A DNA stretch of 9,597 nt from JAVZIQ01 sp037440545 (GTDB lineage: Archaea; Thermoproteota; Bathyarchaeia; Bathyarchaeales; Bathycorpusculaceae), in the NCBI GenBank assembly GCA_037440545.1, contig JBBITX010000046.1, forward strand, positions 1-9,597, read 5' to 3'. Positions 3,946 to 9,597 of this stretch are shown in pieces (the first letter of the stretch is position 1; the number at the start of each line of letters is the position of its first letter). A program made the position numbers and the translations under genes. The notes beneath the pieces were generated by a model. The model was not told the DNA's origin, ran no database searches, and saw nothing but the letters and a program-made list of their open reading frames with translations.

Positions 3946-6822
3946 TCACCAAAACCTTTTGCTTATGGCTTTGCGTTCAGCTTCAAGCACAAGCTCATAA
4001 AATCTATCGTTAAGCTTGGATTCTCTTTCAAGAACTTCCTTCACATCTGAGGGTTGAACCTTTCTGGCAGATAAGGCCACAGCTGCAACCTTCCCATACT
4101 GCTCTACCAAACGGGCCGTCTGTAAAGCCTGCCTCTTAATTTTCTCCTCTCCCCTAGTGAGTTTCTCCCCTTTCTTCTCAACGAGAGGCATCATACGTTC
4201 CTCCTCAACCTTCAGAAGTCCTAAAGCTTTAGAGCCACATTTTGGACATTTAGGCGTTTCAGGCAAATCCTTAACCCTCATCATGTCGAGGTAACTCCAA
4301 CATTCTGTACATATTACGCTGCATGCCTCGTTTAGAAGCCTAGCCCTGGCAGACTCAACCAGCACTGCACGCATCCTTTCCGGAGGTATAAGGTCAGTTT
4401 TCATGCTTACCCGTTCAATGCCCACACGCGCAATTGGGCTGGCGTTCCCGCCTGTTTCAAGCTTTTCCACAACAATATCGCCTCGGCGAATTTCTTTAAG
4501 GACAAAAACAAGCCTTCCAAGGTCAAGGTCCTTTGTGAAAACCTCTTTTAAAGCTTCCTCGAAAATTGGGGTTCCTTCAAAACTTTTTATAAGTCTTTGA
4601 AGACTTACGCTGCTGAAGTCAGCCCACTTTTCCAAGGCTCCGAAGCGTCTTGCCACATGAATCATTCTCCTCTTGAAAAGACCTGTTTTCACAGTTGCCC
4701 GGGTTAAACCATCTCTTACTGCGTTTTCACTCATCATGCTTAATTCTTTGATTAGGTCGGCAATGTGCTCTGCATTGGCTGCTCCCATTGTCTGTATAAA
4801 AATCCGGTAGGGGTCATGTTGAACCACAATGCTGTATCCAAACTTTTCGGAGAGCATATGGCCGATAAGCTGGGCTAGGGCTCTGTTCGTAAGTGAGCCG
4901 AAGTGGGCGTGGACTATTACAAATTCCTCCCAGTCTTCGACTGTTATTCGTTTGTCTGTGGGAACATTAAGACCTGATGTAACTTGCTCCACGGTTTCCG
5001 TCAAAGCGCTTAGAATAGTTGCGTTATCTGCAGGATAATCTTTGCTGAGTTTTTCCGCAACAGTTTCAGCTGAAAAACCTTTTCGCAACTCCTCCTCCAC
5101 AAAACCCCTTAGGTAGCCTACTTCCTGCGCAACTTCGAAGGGAACTGGGATTTCCTCACCTATCCAGCTTGGTATAGCTCCAGTGGGGTCTTCTACAGGT
5201 TTTACGTAGACTTTGTCCCCTGATAGGTGTAGAATCCGCCATGGGCTTCCTCTAATTATGAACTTGACCCCTGGCTTGCCATATTCAGCCATGAAAGCTT
5301 CGTCCAGCACTCCTATGGCTGAATCGCTTGTTTCGTCAACCACTAAGTACTGTTTCTCTTCAGGTATCATGGAGAGGTTGTTAAAGTAATACTCGAACAA
5401 AGCCTTTGTTCTTCTCGGTTTCAGCGCAATCTTGTCTTCAAAGGATACCCATGCTAGTCGCGGGAACCTTTGATGCATGTAACGGAGAATCTTTTCAACG
5501 TCTTCGAAGGTTGCCTCTGCGTAGGGATAAGCATTTTTAATGATCTCTAAGATCTCGTTGAACTCAAGTCTCTTCTGTTTAAGGAGGAGGCCTGCAATCT
5601 GGTGGGCTAAGACGTCGTAGGGTTTAGGGGGTATGTCAACAGGCTCTAAATCCTCTTTCAAGGCGCGCCTGGCTATGGCTAATGCCTCAAGTGTATCGTC
5701 GGAGTCCATGGTGACGATTATTCCCTCAGCTATACGTCCAATTCTGTGGCCGCTCCTCCCTACACGTTGTATGAGCCTTGTAACCTGTCTTGGACTCATG
5801 TACTGTATAACAAGATCTATTCTTCCAACATCTATGCCTAACTCTAAGCTGCTTGTACATACAAGCCCCTTTAATTCGCCGTTCTTCAATCCTCTTTCAG
5901 CGGCTATTCGAGAAGGTTTCGCCAGTGAGCCATGATGAATGGAGACTGGGAAGTCTATGTCCCAAACCTTAAATCTGCTCGCTAAAACCTCAGATATGGC
6001 CCTTGTATTTGTGAATAGCAGTACTGATTTATGCTTGCTTATGTAGTCTCGTATTATCCTAAGCCTAGCTGCCACTTCAGGATGGGTGTAAAGCTGGCCT
6101 GAAAGCCTAAAATCCTCATCTCCAGGTTTAGGAAAAACTATTTTTAAATGCATCTTCCTCGCAACTGGAACATGCACTATTTCAACGGTTCGCCCATTTC
6201 CAACTAGAAACTGGGCAACTTTTTCAGGGCTTCCAATGGTGGCTGACAATCCTACCATCTGGAAGTCCCTTCCAATCATGGCTCTTAGCCTTTCAAGGGC
6301 TAAGGAAAGCTGGCTTCCACGTTTGCTGTCAGCCATCTCATGAACTTCGTCAACTATAACCCACCTCACCATATGTAGGTGTTGACGCATAATCCATCCT
6401 GAAAGAATCGCCTGCAAAGTTTCAGGAGTTGTTATTAAAACGTCTGGAGGGCTCCTCGCCTGCCTAGCCCTCTCCCTTGTTTCTGTGTCACCATGCCTTA
6501 CAGCCAACTTTATATCTAAATTGTTACACCACCATTCAAGCCTCTCAAGCATATCGCGGTTTAAAGCCCTTAGAGGTGTGATGTAAAGAACCTTAATCCC
6601 CGGGGTTTTAGGCTCCTGTAATAGCATGCTTAAAACTGGTAAAAAAGCAGCTTCAGTCTTGCCTGTAGCCGTAGGCGATATTAAAAGAACATTTTTCCCC
6701 TCAAGAATTTTCGGTATAGTTTTCTCCTGGGGTTCTGCAGGCTTAGAGAATCCTCTCTGCTCAACAAGCCTTCTAACAGGCTTAACAAGCAAGTCAAAAG
6801 CGTTCTTAGAAGCTTCCTTCAA
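3946..6822 (-). CDS. lhr: Lhr-type DEVH-box superfamily 2 helicase
   Basis: ATP-driven nucleic-acid translocase/helicase of the large-helicase-related family, which acts on DNA forks or RNA:DNA hybrids in repair and RNA handling. The 958-residue product shows the Q-motif region (GFSKPAEPQ, Gln32), Walker A TATGKT (51-56), TPLRAL (82-87), TTPETL (131-136), DEVH (158-161), SAT (193-195), motif V TSSLELGIDVG (323-333) and motif VI QRVGRSGHR (352-360). The Lhr winged-helix and domain-4 region follows (about 390-810, including HAHFGSLTNRALAQLIG). The C-terminal part has a probable zinc site, Cys838/Cys841 with Cys859/Cys862 and Cys834 nearby, then a basic helical tail. The start is TTG at 6822; an in-frame TAA lies just upstream (6831-6829), and no other Met codon occurs before residue 66. 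A GAGGT lies about 10 bases before the TTG. It is 77 bases downstream of the first cysteine-cluster gene, so the two may share a transcript, but I see no functional link. Which archaeal Lhr subgroup it belongs to I cannot say. Confidence 0.95.
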   Translation of the reverse strand: MKEASKNAFDLLVKPVRRLVEQRGFSKPAEPQEKTIPKILEGKNVLLISPTATGKTEAAFLPVLSMLLQEPKTPGIKVLYITPLRALNRDMLERLEWWCNNLDIKLAVRHGDTETRERARQARSPPDVLITTPETLQAILSGWIMRQHLHMVRWVIVDEVHEMADSKRGSQLSLALERLRAMIGRDFQMVGLSATIGSPEKVAQFLVGNGRTVEIVHVPVARKMHLKIVFPKPGDEDFRLSGQLYTHPEVAARLRIIRDYISKHKSVLLFTNTRAISEVLASRFKVWDIDFPVSIHHGSLAKPSRIAAERGLKNGELKGLVCTSSLELGIDVGRIDLVIQYMSPRQVTRLIQRVGRSGHRIGRIAEGIIVTMDSDDTLEALAIARRALKEDLEPVDIPPKPYDVLAHQIAGLLLKQKRLEFNEILEIIKNAYPYAEATFEDVEKILRYMHQRFPRLAWVSFEDKIALKPRRTKALFEYYFNNLSMIPEEKQYLVVDETSDSAIGVLDEAFMAEYGKPGVKFIIRGSPWRILHLSGDKVYVKPVEDPTGAIPSWIGEEIPVPFEVAQEVGYLRGFVEEELRKGFSAETVAEKLSKDYPADNATILSALTETVEQVTSGLNVPTDKRITVEDWEEFVIVHAHFGSLTNRALAQLIGHMLSEKFGYSIVVQHDPYRIFIQTMGAANAEHIADLIKELSMMSENAVRDGLTRATVKTGLFKRRMIHVARRFGALEKWADFSSVSLQRLIKSFEGTPIFEEALKEVFTKDLDLGRLVFVLKEIRRGDIVVEKLETGGNASPIARVGIERVSMKTDLIPPERMRAVLVESARARLLNEACSVICTECWSYLDMMRVKDLPETPKCPKCGSKALGLLKVEEERMMPLVEKKGEKLTRGEEKIKRQALQTARLVEQYGKVAAVALSARKVQPSDVKEVLERESKLNDRFYELVLEAERKAISKRFW

Positions 6823-6899
6823 ACCTACTTAAACCTCAACGCTGATAGAATAGCGGATACACAAGGGTAAAAGTGTTTTGCACTTAGCAGCCTGAGAAT

Positions 6900-7451
6900 T
6901 CACGCTTTACTCTTAAGCTTGTTTAATACTTCGCTTTCTACTTCTTCCTCGCCTATTTTGAAAGTTTTAGGCTCTTCTCTGCTCAATATAGTTTTTAAGG
7001 CTTCTGAACTTAGCTCTCTGACGAGTCTAAGGATTTCTTCCCTGGCAATCTTAAAGTGTTTCTTCAGCATTTCTTCATCCTTAAAAATCACCCCGGCCAA
7101 AGGGCAAACATTATCAGTTTTCAAGTACCATTCAATTTTTCCAGTTTCAGGGTTAATGTCGAAAGTCACTGGTCCTGCAACACATGTCTCCGGCTTAACA
7201 GGATGAACCATGCATTTTCTCGTCTCTTTATCGTAGAATATGCAGTAACCATCCTTATCCTCTCTGGGAAAGGCATATTGGCTGTGTATGAATGGATTTT
7301 TTATATCGATTCCACAGTTCTTTAGATACTCCTCTATTATTTTTTCCCGTCTTAATGTTATGGGAGGCCTAGCATCCTGGCAGCAGGCTATTCTGCATTT
7401 TCCACATATATCAAAGTAACTTTTCTGTCTTTCACCTTTCCCAACAGACAT
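6900..7451 (-). CDS. YkgJ-type cysteine-cluster protein, partner of the GCS2 ligase
   Basis: A 183-residue soluble protein of the YkgJ/UPF0153 cysteine-cluster type. The N-terminal signature is CGKCRIACC (Cys16, 19, 23, 24), with further cysteines at 70 (GYCIFYD), 80 (RKCMVHP), 90 (KPETCVAGP) and 116 (NVCPL). This spacing of C...C.(V/I)(H/Y)P...(R/K)P..C is typical of the family, which probably binds a metal or iron-sulfur cluster; its biochemical role is unknown. The C-terminal third is a charged helical tail. The ATG at 7451 has a near-perfect ribosome binding site, GGTGAT, 5 bases upstream. The GCS2 stop lies 14 bases upstream, so the two are almost certainly cotranscribed, suggesting that this protein serves the same pathway, for example as a metal or electron carrier or a partner subunit. 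It differs strongly from the second copy near the left side of the window (different CxxC spacing, little shared sequence). Confidence 0.88.
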   Translation of the reverse strand: MSVGKGERQKSYFDICGKCRIACCQDARPPITLRREKIIEEYLKNCGIDIKNPFIHSQYAFPREDKDGYCIFYDKETRKCMVHPVKPETCVAGPVTFDINPETGKIEWYLKTDNVCPLAGVIFKDEEMLKKHFKIAREEILRLVRELSSEALKTILSREEPKTFKIGEEEVESEVLNKLKSKA

Positions 7452-7465
7452 GATCCATCACCTTG

Positions 7466-8674
7466 TTAGAAGAAGGGCTCATTATTTTCTAAGCTTTTTT
7501 GAAGTTTTGAGTAAACGTCTAGAACCGCCTCATTAAAGTCCGTCTTCATCGCCCTCCGCGTTACATTTTCTTTAATCACTTCAGAGAGGCTTCCATGCTC
7601 TATTCGCCTTTCCAGGAGTTTTATGTAATTTTTCTCTTCTTTAGACGCGTTCTCAAACGCTAATTTGAGCATTTGTCTGCATACATGCCTTGCCGTTGGA
7701 CCGTTGGGGTGCAGAACCTCAGCGTTTAAACCATACCTGATAATTGAATTGAAGTCTCTAACCAAAATTTCCATGGGTAGAAGTGCTGTCTTCTCCTTTA
7801 TTAGCCCTCGGAGTAAAGCCCTTATAAAACAGCTTATGGCCACATCCGATTTTATGCATTCCTGTTCATCTATTATCCTAATTTCAATGGCTTTTCTGTC
7901 AAAACGGAAGATTACACCCCTTGAGTTAACCCATTCTTTATGCAGGAGGCATTTTGGGGCTCCAGCTCTAGCTAATTCTGAAGAGTACCTCTCAATTATT
8001 TCGTTTATGTACTGTTTGAAGGAGTGTGTGTATTCGGGGATTACTTTTCCCGTTATGGATGGAACTTCCTTTTGGTTTTCCATGTAGAAGTATAGTCTAT
8101 TGTCTAGGTAATCGCCGATTTTCCCCTCATAAATTGGGGATGAGGCGGCTATTGCAGGCACATAAGTGCATATGTTTGCTAGTAAGTTATGCATCAGAAC
8201 GGCTTTTTCCTCATCTGCATAGGGAATGTTTAGTTGAAAGCTTTGTATGTTAAGCCAACCATGCCTTTTCAGATTGAAAATTCCGCTGTAAGCTTCGTAT
8301 ATTTGTCTATGACGGTGGGGCCATACAGCTGTTTCATCAAGGCTGAGTAAAGGATGCATTCCAGTTCCTAAAAGTCCAGCATTATAGCGTTTCCCCAGAA
8401 AGTCTAGAACTGTTAAGACAGCATCTTGCATTGTTTCCTCGAATTTTTCAGGAGACTTGAAGGGCTTGTTAGGTTTAAACTCTAAAACGTGCATTTGAAG
8501 CTCCTTACCAAAAGTGAAGTTTCTAAGTTCTACGGCGTTAACTATTCTTCCATAAAAATCTTTTATTACTTTGTCGGCTATTGGTTTGGCTTTTAGGTTT
8601 TGGTCAACTATTGAAAATTCATGTTCCGGTCCGAGAACCTCTAGGGTTCTATACGTATTGGCTTCCTCTTTTAT
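7466..8674 (-). CDS. GCS2-family glutamate/carboxylate-amine ligase with an ATA start
   Basis: Member of the glutamate-cysteine-ligase-like GCS2 family, which uses ATP to join a carboxylate (usually the gamma-carboxyl of glutamate) to an amine. Numbered from the ATA at 8674 the product has 402 residues, the usual size. It starts IKEEANTYRTLEVLGPEHEF; the Glu-rich LGPEHEFSIVD strand (14-24) is the family's first active-site strand. Later landmarks are FTFGKELQMHV (53-63), GTGMHPLL (103-110), RHGWLNIQSFQLNIPY (137-152), a segment AAASSPIYEGKIGDYLDNR around 176-193 and AIEIRIIDEQEC (262-273). The first ATG (8494) would remove 60 residues including the EHEF motif. Between the in-frame TGA at 8677-8675 and that ATG there is no ATG, GTG or TTG, so the start is ATA (first codon after the stop), a near-cognate such as the ACG six codons on, or an ATG altered by mutation or a base-call error. 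The substrate is unknown. It is followed in the same operon by a cysteine-cluster gene and is divergent from an RLAN/RimK pair. Confidence 0.87.
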   Translation of the reverse strand: MKEEANTYRTLEVLGPEHEFSIVDQNLKAKPIADKVIKDFYGRIVNAVELRNFTFGKELQMHVLEFKPNKPFKSPEKFEETMQDAVLTVLDFLGKRYNAGLLGTGMHPLLSLDETAVWPHRHRQIYEAYSGIFNLKRHGWLNIQSFQLNIPYADEEKAVLMHNLLANICTYVPAIAASSPIYEGKIGDYLDNRLYFYMENQKEVPSITGKVIPEYTHSFKQYINEIIERYSSELARAGAPKCLLHKEWVNSRGVIFRFDRKAIEIRIIDEQECIKSDVAISCFIRALLRGLIKEKTALLPMEILVRDFNSIIRYGLNAEVLHPNGPTARHVCRQMLKLAFENASKEEKNYIKLLERRIEHGSLSEVIKENVTRRAMKTDFNEAVLDVYSKLQKSLENNEPFF

Positions 8675-8765
8675 TCAGATTCTGCAACAAGCTTTGATAT
8701 AAGCTTATAGTTAATTTTAAATACTTAAAGATGTTATCGAAAATCGACTGTCTGGTGCCCTTTGA
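8675..8765. promoter_or_regulatory. Divergent promoter region between GCS2 and RLAN/RimK operons
   Basis: This 91-base A/T-rich gap must drive both operons. For the plus strand, TTTAAATA at 8716-8723 is an excellent archaeal TATA box. It places the transcript start near 8746, and GGTG at 8754-8757 lies 8 bases before the GTG start at 8766. For the minus strand there are two candidates: the 12-base palindrome TATAAGCTTATA at 8698-8709, centred about 30 bases before the ATA codon at 8674 and so fitting a leaderless message, and TATTTAAAAT at 8723-8714. The overlapping boxes suggest the two operons are controlled together. Boxes are assigned by eye. Confidence 0.55.
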
Positions 8766-9452
8766 GTGCTGGTCGTCTCAAACATCGACCTAAGATTAAG
8801 CGTTCCAGTAATGGAACCTTCAAAGTTCCTTAAATCTTCAGTTAGAGACTTCATTCTCAACGTTAATAACGATTATAGATATATGAAAACAGGGTACTAT
8901 GTTTCCCTTCATGCCGAGATTTTGGGAGGGAAGGTTTTACCCTCAACTGAAAATGCCGTTGACGCCTATAGGACGCCTATATTGCTTGTCAGGGCTCAAA
9001 AGAACGGTATTCCCGTTACACATCATTTAGTGACAAATTCTGTTAAAAAGATCATTTCTGAGGTTGGATTTCCAGTATTGGTTTTCGCTGTTAACCCCTT
9101 TTCCTTCAACGGATTTGAAGTTGCAAGTAACAGAAGTGCGCTTTACAGAGCTGTTAAAAGCTTAAGCATGAACTATAAGTATACAGTATGCGCCCAGCCC
9201 TTATTAGGAGAAATTGTTTCATGCAAGTCGTTTTTCGGAAAAACTGAAAACAACGGTGGTAATGTTAGGGAGATTTTACGGAAGGTTTACGAAACATTTA
9301 ATATTCCAATATGTAAAGTGCATATCCAATGTGCCCATGGAGAAGCTTATCTATGCGGGCTTCAACCCTTGAAAATGGGGGAGATTCTCCCATCAGACTT
9401 GATAACTATTTCTAGACTTGCCTCTGAATTTTTGAAAGGGCGGTTAGATTGA
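8766..9452 (+). CDS. Free-standing RLAN-domain protein (RimK-associated)
   Basis: The 228-residue product carries the RLAN (RimK-like ATP-grasp N-terminal) domain. The hallmark block is NNDYRYMKTGYYVSLHAE (34-51) followed by the LPS at 58-60. The matching C-terminal block runs from FFGKT (156-160) through the NIPICKVHI strand (179-187) to GLQPLKMGEILPSDL (198-212). In most relatives this domain is fused to the ATP-grasp catalytic domain; here it is a separate protein immediately before it. Between the two RLAN blocks lies a long middle part (about 63-150) that reads like a degenerate ATP-grasp segment (YRTPILLVRAQKNGIPV, then GFPVLVFAV where active enzymes have a Lys), so it may be catalytically dead. 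The start is GTG at 8766 with GGTG 8 bases upstream. Its stop overlaps the next start in TTGA, so the two are translationally coupled. Role: presumably substrate recognition or a subunit for the RimK-like ligase. Confidence 0.85.
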   Translation: MLVVSNIDLRLSVPVMEPSKFLKSSVRDFILNVNNDYRYMKTGYYVSLHAEILGGKVLPSTENAVDAYRTPILLVRAQKNGIPVTHHLVTNSVKKIISEVGFPVLVFAVNPFSFNGFEVASNRSALYRAVKSLSMNYKYTVCAQPLLGEIVSCKSFFGKTENNGGNVREILRKVYETFNIPICKVHIQCAHGEAYLCGLQPLKMGEILPSDLITISRLASEFLKGRLD

Positions 9453-9597
9453 CCCGTATAGCTTGTTTTGTTGAAAAATACAACTTTTCAAGTCCAAGAG
9501 AAGCTGAAGCCTTGCAAAACTTCAAGTCTACTGCTGAACATATGGGACACGAGTTTAACTATATTTTCAGAGATAGCCTTTCAGAAATCCCAAAATA
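9449..9597 (+). CDS. RimK-like ATP-grasp ligase, N-terminus only
   Basis: The frame opens with TTG at 9449, overlapping the RLAN stop in TTGA, with GGGCGGT a few bases upstream as a ribosome binding site. It stays open for 49 codons to the window edge. The peptide TRIACFVEKYNFSSPREAEAL, followed by a helix ending in AEHMGHEFNYIF, matches the first beta-alpha-beta unit of the RimK-type ligases that partner RLAN domains: an ATP-grasp family that attaches glutamate or other amino acids to a carboxyl group of a peptide, protein or metabolite. The ATP-binding and catalytic residues lie beyond the window, so the assignment rests on this N-terminal unit and on the neighbouring RLAN gene. Activity and substrate cannot be judged. 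Confidence 0.72.
   Translation, partial: MTRIACFVEKYNFSSPREAEALQNFKSTAEHMGHEFNYIFRDSLSEIPK

Noticed and set aside
6871..6885. Hairpin AAGTG-5-CACTT after the first cysteine-cluster gene as terminator
   Set aside because: Only five pairs, short T run, and a chance level of symmetry in A/T-rich DNA; kept out of the feature list.
8026..8253. Plus-strand open frames inside the GCS2 gene
   Set aside because: They oppose conserved GCS2 motifs and their translations resemble no protein; shadows.
7466..8494. GCS2 gene starting at the ATG at 8494
   Set aside because: This would delete the conserved LGPEHEF active-site strand and FTFGKELQ, which are encoded in the same frame immediately upstream.
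1..9597. CRISPR array, insertion sequence, tRNA or rRNA
   Set aside because: No direct-repeat series, no transposase, no terminal inverted repeats and no recognisable RNA gene were seen on either strand.

Overview
The window reads as a chromosomal segment of an archaeon. It carries an archaeal-type ATP-dependent DNA ligase, a large Lhr-type DEVH helicase, a small methyltransferase resembling the crenarchaeal protein-lysine methyltransferase aKMT4, and A/T-rich TATA-like boxes upstream of several genes. Ribosome binding sites, where present, match GGAGGT/GGTGAT. GC content looks moderate and TTG/GTG starts are frequent. I lean towards a TACK-type lineage such as Bathyarchaeia, but that placement is inference; no rRNA, tRNA, insertion sequence or CRISPR array is visible.

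Layout. Bases 2-2076 (+): the 3' end of an unrecognised gene, then the DNA ligase, closely spaced. Bases 2077-2285: a convergent intergenic region. Bases 2286-8674 (-): six genes, read right to left as GCS2-family carboxylate-amine ligase, YkgJ-type cysteine-cluster protein, Lhr-type helicase, a small protein with four CX6C pairs, the aKMT4-like methyltransferase, and a second YkgJ-type protein. Only the first two are clearly cotranscribed (14 bases apart, strong ribosome binding site). Bases 8675-8765: a divergent promoter region. Bases 8766-9597 (+): a free-standing RLAN-domain protein (the domain normally fused in front of RimK-like ATP-grasp ligases), overlapping the start of a RimK-like ATP-grasp gene cut off by the window edge.

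The most interesting part is the right third. Two peptide-bond-forming amidoligase types (GCS2 and RimK-like ATP-grasp) lie on either side of one divergent promoter, with RLAN and cysteine-cluster proteins as partners. This suggests a small pathway making a gamma-glutamyl or other peptide-like metabolite, or modifying a protein; the substrate cannot be read from sequence. The GCS2 gene has no ATG, GTG or TTG ahead of its conserved N-terminal motif: homology runs back to an ATA codon directly after an in-frame stop. A second theme is cysteine-rich proteins: two YkgJ-type clusters and a helical protein with eight evenly spaced cysteines, unusual for one short locus.
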